A stretch of 33,784 bases of DNA from Syntrophaceae bacterium UBA5744 (GCA_002419215.1 DIFQ01000135.1:3857-37640), one strand, 5' to 3'. Counted from the first letter of the stretch, positions 8,495-19,183 are shown. Notes: generated from the sequence alone by a model not told the origin. Numbers and translations are program-made.

Positions 8495-9808
8495 TCATTT
8501 CACCAGATAGATGTCCCGATCCCGGTCCTGGAAGAACAGGTAGTGCGCCCCCAGTTTGGCCTTGTTGACGCTCCCGAAGGTCCGCTCGCCCTCGAGCCTG
8601 CACAGATCGCAGCTGCGGCTCGGGATGATGACGGCGAAGATCCTGTTCCCGGTGCTTGCCATGGAGTCGATGGCGATGAAGCCGCCGCAGTCGTCGCAGA
8701 TCCGCACCGTCTCCTCCTGCTGCTCCCGGATGCCGTCCGTGTCGTAGTAAATGTTGCGGTTGCGCCGCGCGTACTTGGCGCCCTTGACGATCCCGGCCTT
8801 GAAGCTGTCGCGCTTCTTCCAGAGACCGAGGACGTCCTTCGTCGTCTCCCGGATGTACTTTGTGATCTCGCCGGACTGGCGGATGGACCCGGGATTGTAG
8901 TCCGGTTCGCGGACGTGGCTGTAGTCGAGTCCCGCCATGGCGAGGATGATCCCCACGTTGACGTAGGGCAGGGCCCCCTCGATGGAGTAGCCGCCCTCGA
9001 GCACCGCGATGTGCGGGTTGAGAAGCTCGTTGAGCCTCGCATACCCCTGGGCGGAGAATCGCATGTTCGTGATGGGGTCCGTGTAATGGTTGTCCTGTCC
9101 CGCCGAGTTGATGACGAGGTCCGGTTTGAACTCCGCGATGACGGGAAGGATCAGCTCCTCCAGCACGTGCAGGAACCCCTCGTCGGAGGTCTCCGGCGGC
9201 AGGGGGACGTTGATCGTTGTTCCCAGGGCGTTGGGTCCGCCGAACTCGTCGGGAAAGCCGGAGCCCGGGTAGAGGGTCCGGCCGTCCTGGTGGATGGAGA
9301 TGTAGAGCGTGTCCGGGTCGTGCCAGTAGATGTCCTGCGTGCCGTCGCCGTGGTGGCAGTCCGTATCGATGATGGCGACGCGCTTGTGGCCGTACTTGCG
9401 CCGGAAGTGCTCGATCATGACGGCCTCGATGTTGATGTTGCAGAAGCCCCGCGCCCCGTGGACGACGCGCATGGCGTGATGCCCCGGGGGCCGCACCAGC
9501 GCAAAGGCATTGTCCACCTCGCCGGAAAGCACCTTCTCGGCCGCCGTGATGGCGCCTCCTGCCGAGATGAGGTGCGACTCGGTGATGACGCTCTTTGCGT
9601 CGGGGACGCAGATGTGGATCCGGTTGAGGTCCTCGATCTCGGCCAGTCCCGGCTTGTACTCCACGATATTCTCGAAGTCCAGCAGCCCCTCCTCGAAGAC
9701 CTGGTCCTGCGTGTAGAGCAGCCGCTCCTCCCGCTCCGGGTGGGTGGGCGAGATGGCCCAGTCGAAGGCGGGAAAGAAGATGAGCCCCGTTTTCTTCAGC
9801 CCTTTCAT
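8495..9808 (-). CDS. histone-deacetylase-superfamily amidohydrolase with C-terminal double-CxxC tail
   Basis: The protein has 437 residues. Residues 1 to about 310 form the arginase/deacetylase fold. The tandem histidines are H110-H111 in RPPGHHAM. The zinc ligands are D150 and H152 in DTDCHHGDGT, with D239 in SAGQDNHYTDP, and the EGGYS loop is at 271-275. It should therefore be a zinc-dependent deacetylase or amidohydrolase, like acetoin-utilisation or acetylpolyamine enzymes. The substrate is unknown. Residues 370-437 add two CxxC pairs (C371/C374 and C400/C403), a probable zinc ribbon not normal for the family. The start ATG overlaps the stop of the hydantoinase gene by four bases (ATGA), which indicates coupled translation. 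The frame stays open further upstream, but that part is the hydantoinase gene in another frame. Confidence 0.85.
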   Translation of the reverse strand: MKGLKKTGLIFFPAFDWAISPTHPEREERLLYTQDQVFEEGLLDFENIVEYKPGLAEIEDLNRIHICVPDAKSVITESHLISAGGAITAAEKVLSGEVDNAFALVRPPGHHAMRVVHGARGFCNINIEAVMIEHFRRKYGHKRVAIIDTDCHHGDGTQDIYWHDPDTLYISIHQDGRTLYPGSGFPDEFGGPNALGTTINVPLPPETSDEGFLHVLEELILPVIAEFKPDLVINSAGQDNHYTDPITNMRFSAQGYARLNELLNPHIAVLEGGYSIEGALPYVNVGIILAMAGLDYSHVREPDYNPGSIRQSGEITKYIRETTKDVLGLWKKRDSFKAGIVKGAKYARRNRNIYYDTDGIREQQEETVRICDDCGGFIAIDSMASTGNRIFAVIIPSRSCDLCRLEGERTFGSVNKAKLGAHYLFFQDRDRDIYLVK

Positions 9809-11484
9809 GAAAGCGCCCCTCCTTTCCCGAACCCCGCGATGAGGCCCGGCTTGACCTGGGCCTTGAGGCGGATGTTCTTGCCGGTGGCGTAGAAGCCCCG
9901 GACCATGTTGAACTCCTGGTCCTCGACGATCTCGATCTCGATGTCGGCATCGCGGGCGCCGAGTTTGCGGGCCCGCTCCCGGAGCTTTTCCATGCCTATT
10001 TGGAGAATTTCCTTGCGGGTGAAATGAGCCGGTATCTTCATCTGCAGCCCCTCCTCGGCAATGGTGAGGCTTCCCCGCTCCGTTTCGGCAAGCAGGGTGA
10101 CCTCCGCCGTCGTCCTGGCCAGGGCCGCGCCGAAGGCGTTGGCCACCTCGGCATCCTGCGGGATCACGACCTGGCAACCCAGCATCTCGCCCAGCCTGGG
10201 CGCCACGGCTGCGGCCGGCCCGCCGACAATGAAGAGCCTTGCAGGGGCGAGCTTCTTTCCCTGCAGGAATTCGTGGATCGTGTAGACGGGCTTGTTGTTG
10301 ATCTCTTCGATCATGGTCTTCACAGCCGATGCCACACCCTGGCAGGTCCTTTCGAATATCAAACGCGCCGCCTCCGGCACGCTGGTGTTCATTTTGCCGG
10401 CGATCTCCGCCACGGCCTCTTCCGCCTTTGTCCGGTCGCCGATTTCCGTCAGTCCCAGGACGATCATGGCGTCCGTCGGGGTGGGCCAGGGCCCGCCCAG
10501 GGCAGCCGCGGGGCCTTCCCGCCGGGGCCCGATGCAGAGTTCCCCTTTGTCCACGCGGACACGGCTGTCGCCGCCGAGCCCGATGGATTTCGTCTTGAGG
10601 CCCCGGATGAGCGTCCTGTGCCCCTCGATCGTCACACCGAGCGGTTCCAGCAGGGGCACCCCATCGGCCAGAAGGGCGATGTCCGTCGTCGTGCCGCCCA
10701 TGTCCATGGCGATGGCGTCGGAGCCCGAACAGTCGGCAAGGCTCAGGATTCCCATGATGCTTGCCGCGGGCCCCGAGAGGATCGTCTGGACAGGCTGGTC
10801 GGCCGACTGCCGGATCTCGATGGTTCCGCCGTCGGCCTTGAGGATGTAGATGGGCGCCTCAATGCCCGTCCTGGCGGTGAAGTCGACGATCTCGCCCACG
10901 AACCGGCTGTGGAGGTCGAAGATGGAGGCATTGAGGTAGGTCGTGGCGATGCGCCTGCGGAAGTTGAGGTTGCCCGACATCCGGTGACCGAGGGAGACAT
11001 GCCGGAAGTCGCTGCGGACTACTTCGCCGATCTCGTTCTCGTGGGCGGGGTTACGGGTGCTGAACTTGCCCACGACGCCCAGGTGGCCGATTCCGGCCCC
11101 CTTCAGCTCCGATGCCGCTGCGGCGATCTCGCCCTTCTTCACCGGGGCGACCTCGATGCCGCGGTTGCTCATGTATCCCGCAACGAACCGCGTGTCCTCG
11201 TTGACGCGCAGGGCTTCGGGCGCGAGGCCCGGGCCGCTCGCCACGATCATGCCGACGCGGTCCGTTTTGCCCTGGACGATGGCGTTGGTGCAGATGGTGG
11301 TGCTGAAGACGACCCGTTCGATGGCGGCGAGGTCCTCGCCGCGGAGGATCTCGTCCATCACGCCGATGAGCGACAAGACGAGATGAAGCTGGTTCGTAGG
11401 GACCTTCGTTTTCTTTTTGACCTGGAAATGATCGAGGAGGACGGCATCCGTGTGGGTGCCCCCGACGTCAATGCCGAGAATCAT
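9805..11484 (-). CDS. hydantoinase/oxoprolinase family protein, HyuA type
   Basis: The protein has 559 residues. It begins with ILGIDVGGTHTDAVLLD, the phosphate-1 loop of the actin-like ATPase fold of hydantoinase A and 5-oxoprolinase. A second phosphate loop, MDMGGTTTDIALL, lies near residue 265. The family couples ATP hydrolysis to opening of cyclic amides (hydantoins, oxoproline, N-methylhydantoin) or to carboxylation, usually with a HyuB partner. No HyuB is in this window. Instead the next gene, joined by an ATGA overlap, is a deacetylase-fold amidohydrolase. AAAGGAG lies six bases before the ATG, and a promoter is seen at 11604-11632. The substrate cannot be read from the sequence. Confidence 0.88.
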   Translation of the reverse strand: MILGIDVGGTHTDAVLLDHFQVKKKTKVPTNQLHLVLSLIGVMDEILRGEDLAAIERVVFSTTICTNAIVQGKTDRVGMIVASGPGLAPEALRVNEDTRFVAGYMSNRGIEVAPVKKGEIAAAASELKGAGIGHLGVVGKFSTRNPAHENEIGEVVRSDFRHVSLGHRMSGNLNFRRRIATTYLNASIFDLHSRFVGEIVDFTARTGIEAPIYILKADGGTIEIRQSADQPVQTILSGPAASIMGILSLADCSGSDAIAMDMGGTTTDIALLADGVPLLEPLGVTIEGHRTLIRGLKTKSIGLGGDSRVRVDKGELCIGPRREGPAAALGGPWPTPTDAMIVLGLTEIGDRTKAEEAVAEIAGKMNTSVPEAARLIFERTCQGVASAVKTMIEEINNKPVYTIHEFLQGKKLAPARLFIVGGPAAAVAPRLGEMLGCQVVIPQDAEVANAFGAALARTTAEVTLLAETERGSLTIAEEGLQMKIPAHFTRKEILQIGMEKLRERARKLGARDADIEIEIVEDQEFNMVRGFYATGKNIRLKAQVKPGLIAGFGKGGALS

Positions 11485-11501
11485 GATAACTCCTTTGGCT
11501 G

Positions 11502-11601
11502 AGGGCTTATGGCGAAGGGCTAAAGGCTGAAAAAATCACAAGAAACAAAAAAGGCCAAAGGCTTTGTGCCCTCAGCCTTATGCCTTACGCCTTATGCCTG
11601 T
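11502..11601. repeat. low-complexity GGCTTATGCC-type microrepeat in the hydantoinase leader
   Basis: Words such as GAGGGCTTATGGC, AAAGGCTGA, CCTCAGCCTTATGCC and TTACGCCTTATGCC recur in both orientations, so the two ends can pair. The element lies between the predicted hydantoinase promoter and its start codon and would therefore be in the mRNA leader. Confidence 0.45.
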
Positions 11602-11603
11602 CC

Positions 11604-11632
11604 ATTTAACACATGCCCTTGTCCGGCGTCAA
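11604..11632 (-). promoter_or_regulatory. candidate promoter of the hydantoinase-deacetylase pair
   Basis: On the minus strand TTGACG (11627-11632) is followed after 17 bases by TTAAAT (11604-11609). The leader to the ATG would be about 113 bases and would include the microrepeat. Confidence 0.45.
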
Positions 11633-11703
11633 TTCATCCTTCGCCTTTTCAACGGGCCCGTTATGCGCTATAAGGGGCGAAAAACCGGGATTCGCAAGGA
11701 TTC

Positions 11704-13146
11704 ATGCTCTCTCGTTACCAGCCCTTTCTCCGGATTCTCATCGAGCTTGCGCCGGGCCTCCACGTGGCCGGGGGCGCCGTCAAGGATTGCCTCCTGGGGC
11801 TTCCCGTTTCGGATGTGGATGTCGTGTTCCCGCCCGGGGCGCGGTGCATTGCCGCCCGTTTTGCCGAAAAGACGTGCGGGACCCGCATTGCGCTCAGGGA
11901 GGACGAACCGGACAAGATGACGGAGCGGGTGGTTGCCCGGGAGGGTGACGAAACCCTCCTCTTCGATTTCACCGCACAGCGCGGAGCCTCCATCGAGGAC
12001 GATCTTGCCGGGAGGGACTTCACAATTACAGCCATGGCAATGCCGCTCGATGCCTTCGTCAGCGGGGATTTCTCGAGGCTCATCGATCCCTTCGGGGGAC
12101 AAGCGGCCATCGGCGACAAGGAGATCAGGGCCTTTTCCGACGAGTCCTTCCGGCAGGACCCCCTGAGGCTCCTGCGGGCCTTCCGCCTTGCCGCCGAGCT
12201 CGGTTTCGCCATTGACGCAAAAACGCTTGCGCAGATCGGGCGCGACAGCTCGCTTCTCGGTTTCGTCTCGGGAGAACGGGTCCGCGAAGAGGTCTTCCGT
12301 GTCCTGGAGATCAACCCCTGCCATCTTTTCATCGAGGCAATCGACCGCGTCGGCCTTCTCGAGGGCATTCTCCCCGGCGTGACGGCCATGAAGGGTGTCG
12401 AACAGAACGGCTACCACGCCCTCGATGTCTGGGCCCACACGATGCTCTGCCTGAAGGAGCTCGAGGGCCTTTTTGCGAACCCCCGGGAGGAGTTTGGCGA
12501 TGCCGGCGCCGATTTCCCGGGTTACCTGGCCGGCGGTTTTGTCCGGGGGCGGAGCCGGGCGGCGCTTTTGAAACTGGCCACCCTCCTGCACGATGCCGGA
12601 AAGCCCGGCAGGGTGACCTGGGACGTGGAAGGCCAGGCCCATTTCTACGGACATGCCGCGGCCGGCGGCGCCGCCGTTGAAGCGGTGGCAGAGAGGCTCC
12701 GGCTGGCAAATGCCGAGAGGGACTTCCTGGTCCTGCTCGTGTCAAACCACATGCACCTGGTCCATCTCACCGCCGGGTCTTCCCGGACGAGGAGATCGAT
12801 CTTGCACTTTTTCCGGAAATACGGTGAAGATTACCGGGCATTGTTTCTGCTCTTTGCGGCCGACACCCGCGCGACGGTGGGCCCGAAGATGACCCCCGGA
12901 CGAGTCCGCCTGATCCGGCAGGCGGTCGCGGAGATGCTCCGGTTGTACGAACAGGACCTGCGGCCCCGGCTGCAGGCGCCGCCGCTTCTCACAGGCCGGG
13001 ACCTGATTGACCGGTTCGGCCTCGAGCCGGGCCCGCTCATGGGAGAACTTCTGCGCAAGGTGGAGGATGCAAGGCTGGAAGGTCTTGTTTTCGATCGGGA
13101 TTCCGCCCTGGAGGTCGCGGGGGCGCTGCTGAAGGATAGAGGGTAA
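11704..13146 (+). CDS. cca: CCA tRNA nucleotidyltransferase / poly(A) polymerase family protein with HD domain
   Basis: The protein has 480 residues. The head domain shows VAGGAVKDCLLG (the GG-x-V-[RK]-D motif), the metal-binding D37-x-D39 in SDVDVV, GRDFTITAMAM (RRDFT motif) and FRQDPLRLLRAFRLAAEL, the conserved ERxR-region helix. These are class II nucleotidyltransferase motifs of enzymes that add or repair the tRNA 3' CCA or polyadenylate RNA. An HD phosphohydrolase domain follows (LATLLHDAGKP, H296-D297, with NHMHL further on). I favour CCA addition, but sequence motifs alone do not separate it from poly(A) polymerase or from an A-adding enzyme. AAGGA precedes the ATG closely. A possible -10, TATAAG, lies at 11669-11674. 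Confidence 0.82.
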   Translation: MLSRYQPFLRILIELAPGLHVAGGAVKDCLLGLPVSDVDVVFPPGARCIAARFAEKTCGTRIALREDEPDKMTERVVAREGDETLLFDFTAQRGASIEDDLAGRDFTITAMAMPLDAFVSGDFSRLIDPFGGQAAIGDKEIRAFSDESFRQDPLRLLRAFRLAAELGFAIDAKTLAQIGRDSSLLGFVSGERVREEVFRVLEINPCHLFIEAIDRVGLLEGILPGVTAMKGVEQNGYHALDVWAHTMLCLKELEGLFANPREEFGDAGADFPGYLAGGFVRGRSRAALLKLATLLHDAGKPGRVTWDVEGQAHFYGHAAAGGAAVEAVAERLRLANAERDFLVLLVSNHMHLVHLTAGSSRTRRSILHFFRKYGEDYRALFLLFAADTRATVGPKMTPGRVRLIRQAVAEMLRLYEQDLRPRLQAPPLLTGRDLIDRFGLEPGPLMGELLRKVEDARLEGLVFDRDSALEVAGALLKDRG

Positions 13147-13163
13147 GACGAAGGAGAAAAGAA

Positions 13164-13631
13164 GTGGCAAGGATGAGTTTCGGCAAAAAGGGAACCCGCG
13201 TCCGCACGACCACGACGGGGTCGAAGCCCGCGGGGGAAAGGCCCATCGTGGACGTCGTCCGGGAGATGAAGGAGGGCATGCAGAAGCCGCCCGGCCAGGA
13301 TTACCGGGAGCGCTCCCTGGCCATCCACGGACTGATCTGCGCGCGCTGCGCCCGGGAGTTCGACGCCTCGAACCGCCACCTGCTCACGGTCCACCACAAG
13401 GACGGAAACCACCACAACAACCCCCCCGACGGCAGCAACTGGGAGAATCTTTGCGTCTACTGCCACGAGGACGCACACAGCCGCGAGCTGCTGGGCGACT
13501 ACTACGGCGGACAGGGTTCGAAGGAAAAACACCTCGTTCATTCGAGCGCCACGGGCGGGGAAGGCAATCCGGGCCTGGCAAGCCTGGCCGACAAACTCAA
13601 AGAAGCCCTTGAAAAAAAAAGGAAAAAGTAA
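13164..13631 (+). CDS. YajD-like HNH domain protein
   Basis: The protein has 155 residues. The HNH core at 54-110 resembles E. coli YajD: CARCAREFDASN gives the first cysteine pair (C59, C62), LTVHHKDGNHHNNPPDGSNWENL gives HH77-78 and N92, and CVYCHEDAHSRE gives the second pair (C97, C100). It is therefore a zinc-containing HNH nuclease-fold protein with no established substrate. YajD is about 115 residues, and the extra length here lies in basic N- and C-terminal tails. The GTG at 13164 is chosen because AAGGAG at 13151-13156 is seven bases upstream. The ATG at 13173 is 16 bases away. The gene follows the nucleotidyltransferase by 17 bases, so they probably share an operon. Confidence 0.82.
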   Translation: MARMSFGKKGTRVRTTTTGSKPAGERPIVDVVREMKEGMQKPPGQDYRERSLAIHGLICARCAREFDASNRHLLTVHHKDGNHHNNPPDGSNWENLCVYCHEDAHSRELLGDYYGGQGSKEKHLVHSSATGGEGNPGLASLADKLKEALEKKRKK

Positions 13632-13997
13632 TGTCCCGGCCGTGATTCCCGATCCGTTCGACACCGGACCGGCTCGACTTCCCGGACCGGGGCGACCGGG
13701 GAAGTGAGCAAACCCGGTTTGCCCCCGCCCGGACGGCCGCACGGTTGAAGAACATGAACCCCCTGCGGATTTCCCGATCGAGATTTCCAGGGGCCGGCCG
13801 GGCATGGCCGCAGGGCGGGAGGATCGAGGGAATCCCCGATTTTACTTGATTTGAAAGGATACCTGTGGTATGTGACGACCGTTTTTCAGATAGCTTAACT
13901 AGGCCCTTTTGGACTCTTGTTTCATTCAATGACGATGCAGAAGGCGTTCCGGCGGAGTCGAGGGGGGTTCTAATACAAAGAGAGGAGGTAGCGTTCA
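13632..13997 (+). other. 366-base intergenic region with possible promoter of the CoA-transferase operon
   Basis: No gene is supported. TTGATT (13846-13851) and TATGTG (13869-13874) with a 17-base spacer form a modest promoter, about 120 bases before the CoA-transferase start. The left half is GC-rich with imperfect dyads. Confidence 0.35.
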
Positions 13998-14990
13998 GTG
14001 GAAGTCTTAGCACAGGGAATTGGCGAGATTTTTACGGATCCGGATGCGGACAAGGCTCGAGAGTTCTTCCGCAAAAAGAGCCGGAAACTGCAAAGCAAGG
14101 TGATGACCGTAAAGGAAGCGGTCGACAAGCTTGTCAAGGATGGGGATTACATCTCCATCGGCGGATTCGGTGTCAACCGGATTCCTGCAGCGGTTCTCCA
14201 TGAAATCGTGAGACAGGGCAGGAAGAACCTGGGCTTGTCCGGCCACACGGCAACCCACGATTTCCAGATTCTTTCAGCGGGCCACTGCTTCAACCGGGTC
14301 GACGTGGCCTACATCATCGGTCTGGAAGCACGGGGCCTGTCGCCCAATGCCAGGAAATACATGGAAAGCGGAAAAGTAAAGATGACGGAGTGGACGAACT
14401 ACACCCTGTCCGTCCGTTACAAGGCCGCCTGCGCCGGCGTTTCCTTCCACCCGATCCGCAACATGATGGGGACGGACACGTTCAAGTACAGCGGGGCCAA
14501 GATGATCCAATGCCCCTTCACGGGGACGAATTACCTGCTCGTGCCCGCTCTTTTCTCCGATGTGGGCCTGGTCCACGTTCACGAGGCGGACATTTACGGC
14601 AACTGCAGGACAAAGGGCATCCTGATGTCCGACTACGACCTTTCCCGGTCATCCAAAAAGCTCATCGTCACCTGCGAGCGCATCATCACCAACGACGAGA
14701 TCCGCAGGGACCCCACGTCAACTTTCATTCCCTACTGGTGTGTCGATGCCGTGTGCGAGGTTCCCTTCGGAAGCTATCCCGGGAACATGTACGGCGAGTA
14801 TTTCTCCGATGAAGAGCACCTCAAAGAGTGGCTGAAGGTGGAGGAGAACCCCGAGGAATTCAAAAAGTTCCTCGACAAGAACATCTACGGCTGCAAGGAT
14901 CACTACGACTACATCGAGAGAAACGGCGGCATGCACAAGATGCTCAAACTGAGAAAGAAAGAATGGTTGCTCCTTGGAGCCAGGGATTAG
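13998..14990 (+). CDS. CoA-transferase subunit A, glutaconate CoA-transferase family
   Basis: The protein has 330 residues. It resembles alpha subunits of family I CoA-transferases of the glutaconate/IpdA branch. The core begins VMTVKEAVDKLVKDGDYISIGGFGVNR with the glycine-rich CoA-binding loop, followed by NLGLSGHTATHD and LVPALFSDVGLVHVHEADIYGN. It should pair with the next gene to move CoA between acyl donors and acids. The exact acid is unknown. The GTG at 13998 is favoured by AGGAGG at 13983-13988. The extra 35 or so N-terminal residues are charged and have no recognised domain. It ends 19 bases before the B-subunit ATG. Confidence 0.85.
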   Translation: MEVLAQGIGEIFTDPDADKAREFFRKKSRKLQSKVMTVKEAVDKLVKDGDYISIGGFGVNRIPAAVLHEIVRQGRKNLGLSGHTATHDFQILSAGHCFNRVDVAYIIGLEARGLSPNARKYMESGKVKMTEWTNYTLSVRYKAACAGVSFHPIRNMMGTDTFKYSGAKMIQCPFTGTNYLLVPALFSDVGLVHVHEADIYGNCRTKGILMSDYDLSRSSKKLIVTCERIITNDEIRRDPTSTFIPYWCVDAVCEVPFGSYPGNMYGEYFSDEEHLKEWLKVEENPEEFKKFLDKNIYGCKDHYDYIERNGGMHKMLKLRKKEWLLLGARD

Positions 14991-15009
14991 AAAGGGAGGT
15001 GAAGAGACA

Positions 15010-15780
15010 ATGGCTGACTACAATACCATGGAATTGATGATATGCAGCGCGTCGCGCGAGCTGGAAGACGGGGCCTCCGTCGGTGTCGGCACCGGCGCCC
15101 CCTGCGCCGCCGCGATGCTTGCCCAAAAGGTCGGATCCCCCAACCTGCTGATCCTGTTCGAGGCAGGCGGAGCCGGCCCCCTCGTGCCCGAAATGCCCAT
15201 TTCCGTCGGCGACTCCAGGACAACCTGGAAGGCCGTCATGGCCAGCAGCATGCCCGAGATCATGGAGACGGCCTGCCGCGGGATGCTGGACTACACCTTC
15301 CTCGGTGGCGCCCAGATCGACATGTACGGCAACCTGAACTCGACCATGATCGGGGCGGAGTACCAGAAACCCAAAGTCCGCTTCCCGGGCAGCGGCGGCG
15401 CCAACGACTTCGCCTCCTTCTGCTGGAGGATGATGGTCATGACACCCCAGGACCCCAAGCGTTTCACGGAGAAGTGCAGCTACATCACGTCTCCCGGCTG
15501 GCTGACGGGCGGGGACTCCAGGGCCAAGAGCGGCCTTCCCCTCGGGGCGGGCCCCTACAAGATCCTCACGAACATGGCCGTCATGGACTTCGAGCCGGAG
15601 AGCAAGCGGATGAGGATCATCGCAATCAACCCCGGCTACTCGGAGAAGGACGTCCAGGACAACTGCGGCTTCGAGCTTCTGAAGGCGAAGAAGATCGTGG
15701 AGAACCACCCGCCCACGAAGAACGAGCTCACCATCCTGAGAGAGCAGATTGATCCCTACAGGTACGTTATAGGAAGATAA
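15010..15780 (+). CDS. CoA-transferase subunit B, glutaconate CoA-transferase family
   Basis: The protein has 256 residues. It is the beta partner of the preceding gene, with GASVGVGTGAPCAAAMLAQ, then LLILFEAGGAGP, where E51 is the candidate catalytic glutamate that forms the glutamyl-CoA thioester. SVGDSRTTW and MYGNLNSTMIG follow, and a downstream GSGGAND motif. ATG 15010 is chosen over the in-frame ATG at 14974, which lies inside the A gene, because GGGAGGTG directly precedes it. A strong terminator follows the stop. In anaerobic acid degraders such pairs activate carboxylic acids by CoA exchange, so this one may feed acyl-CoA to beta-oxidation or the PHA locus. That link is inferred. Confidence 0.87.
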   Translation: MADYNTMELMICSASRELEDGASVGVGTGAPCAAAMLAQKVGSPNLLILFEAGGAGPLVPEMPISVGDSRTTWKAVMASSMPEIMETACRGMLDYTFLGGAQIDMYGNLNSTMIGAEYQKPKVRFPGSGGANDFASFCWRMMVMTPQDPKRFTEKCSYITSPGWLTGGDSRAKSGLPLGAGPYKILTNMAVMDFEPESKRMRIIAINPGYSEKDVQDNCGFELLKAKKIVENHPPTKNELTILREQIDPYRYVIGR

Positions 15781-15805
15781 CGTCGAGGGGAAGCGTCTTC
15801 ATTGG

Positions 15806-15845
15806 AAGGGGCCACGGCACCGAGGTGCCGTGGCCCCTTTTTTTT
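15806..15845 (+). terminator. rho-independent terminator of the CoA-transferase operon
   Basis: AAGGGGCCACGGCAC (15806-15820), loop CGAG, then the exact complement to 15839 form a 15-base-pair stem followed by a run of T to 15845. It lies 26 bases after the B-subunit stop and is the clearest intrinsic terminator in the window. Confidence 0.9.
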
Positions 15846-15878
15846 CTCACGGGATATGAGTTTGAGACGTCAACGCCG

Positions 15879-16079
15879 TCATCTCAAGACGACAGGGCCC
15901 TTGTCTTTCATCGTGACGAGCTTGTCTCCCACGGACGTACCGCAGAAAGCGCAGGTGTAGTCGTATTTCTCGCCTTGAGGCAGGATCAGCAGGAGGCGCT
16001 TGCGCACGCCCACCGCCCGCTTGCAAAGGGGGCAATACAGTTCGGTCGCGTCAAAATCGCGATAACTTTCACCCTTCAT
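15879..16079 (-). CDS. small zinc-ribbon protein
   Basis: The protein has 66 residues with two CxxC pairs, C16/C19 (LYCPLCKRAVG) and C43/C46 (YTCAFCGTS), spaced like a zinc ribbon. I do not recognise a named family. Such proteins are often cytoplasmic and of unknown role. There is no strong Shine-Dalgarno: GGGAG lies about 20 bases upstream. It lies 93 bases downstream of the NAD synthetase gene on the same strand and may be transcribed with it. Confidence 0.6.
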   Translation of the reverse strand: MKGESYRDFDATELYCPLCKRAVGVRKRLLLILPQGEKYDYTCAFCGTSVGDKLVTMKDKGPVVLR

Positions 16080-16172
16080 GGCTGTTTGTCGGTTTAGCTC
16101 CCGTGGGTTCCGCAGGATAACCCTCGCGAAGATCGGAAGAGCGGAAGCGAGGAAGAGCGGATAAAGTGGATT

Positions 16173-18230
<2,058 letters not shown>

Positions 18231-18358
18231 TTCAGATCCCCTCGATCCGGCTGAGGAATGTTTATCTTTTCCGCTCTTCCCGACTTCATGTCTTCCGATC
18301 TTCACAAGCGAGCCGTTGGAGACTTTGCACGAGGCCGCCTGCACGCATGAGCGGATCA

Positions 18359-18970
18359 TCATTCTTGAAGACAAAGACGGTGAGTCTCGATCGCTCTCTT
18401 GCCCGCCTCTTCCATCGTTTTGCCCAGTGAGACGAACCCGTGCCTTTTCATGATGACGAAGTCGGCATCCCCCAGGACCTCGATGACGCTTTGAACCAGT
18501 TCGATGCTTCCGTAAGAATGCTTTTCCCGCGTCTCCGGGATGTCCGGCGGCCGGTCGACGCATCGAAGAATTTCCGGGCTGTGCCCGTGGAAAACCGCCT
18601 GCACGTCCTTTCTCGCACGGTAGATGGCAAAGTGGAGCATGCTCTCCGACGAGGGGTCCCGCGTGCCGTTCGCGTAAACAATGCCATTCTGCAGGTCGCA
18701 ATTCTGCACGGTGACGAACTTGTCGTCCGTCAGCCGGTCCTTCCAGCCTACCTGGGAGCCCGAGATGACGAAGGCATCCCCGCCGGGCCGGATACGGAAG
18801 CTGAGGTTGCCCTGGGAGAATTCTCCGTAGGGCGGGGCGAAGTTCCGCTTGTGGAACTCGGCGCACCAGGCCTTCAACTCCTCGAGGCGTGCGTCAGCGG
18901 GAGCGGCCGCGGAGAGGAACTCCGTTCTGAATTTTACCCCCCCGTGTATTTCTCTTGCCGGTTTCTCCAT
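18359..18970 (-). CDS. class II aldolase/adducin family protein
   Basis: The protein has 203 residues. The metal-binding pattern of class II aldolases and sugar-phosphate epimerases is complete: GNLSF, SSES, the HxH pair in FHGHSP, and a later histidine in MKRHGF. It should bind zinc or another divalent ion and act on a small hydroxylated or phosphorylated substrate as aldolase, epimerase or decarboxylase. The substrate is not evident. ATG 18970 is chosen because a TTGACA promoter (19011-19039) would start transcription near 19004. A longer in-frame start at 19087 lies upstream of that promoter and its extra residues look non-coding. NAD synthetase follows 128 bases downstream. Confidence 0.82.
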   Translation of the reverse strand: MEKPAREIHGGVKFRTEFLSAAAPADARLEELKAWCAEFHKRNFAPPYGEFSQGNLSFRIRPGGDAFVISGSQVGWKDRLTDDKFVTVQNCDLQNGIVYANGTRDPSSESMLHFAIYRARKDVQAVFHGHSPEILRCVDRPPDIPETREKHSYGSIELVQSVIEVLGDADFVIMKRHGFVSLGKTMEEAGKRAIETHRLCLQE

Positions 18971-19010
18971 GGGTTGCCGAGGGTATTCCTTTGCAGAATC
19001 AAGCACTTTC

Positions 19011-19039
19011 AAGTTAATGAATCGGCGGGGATTTGTCAA
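19011..19039 (-). promoter_or_regulatory. candidate promoter of the aldolase gene
   Basis: On the minus strand a perfect TTGACA (19034-19039) is followed after 17 bases by TAACTT (19011-19016). It places the transcript start about 35 bases before the ATG at 18970 and so decides against the longer reading. Confidence 0.5.
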
Positions 19040-19183
19040 AGGAAAAGACAGTGGGTGCAAGAAACGGGACAATGAAGATGACGGCAAGTGCCCGAGTCTC
19101 TGAGTGTCGCACTCTCTGCTTGATCATTTCAGCACCTGTGACTATGCTGGCAACACGTCAATGGCAAGGTGGCAGGGGTGGTT

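Noticed and set aside
8285..9892. Long + strand frame opposite the deacetylase-like gene
   Set aside because: It is an antisense reading of a gene with clear catalytic motifs. Its own peptide shows no family features.
10000..11502. Long + strand frame opposite the hydantoinase
   Set aside because: The hydantoinase motifs on the other strand explain the open frame.
18231..18866. N-terminal extension of NAD synthetase
   Set aside because: It overlaps the aldolase gene in another frame and lies upstream of the family start.
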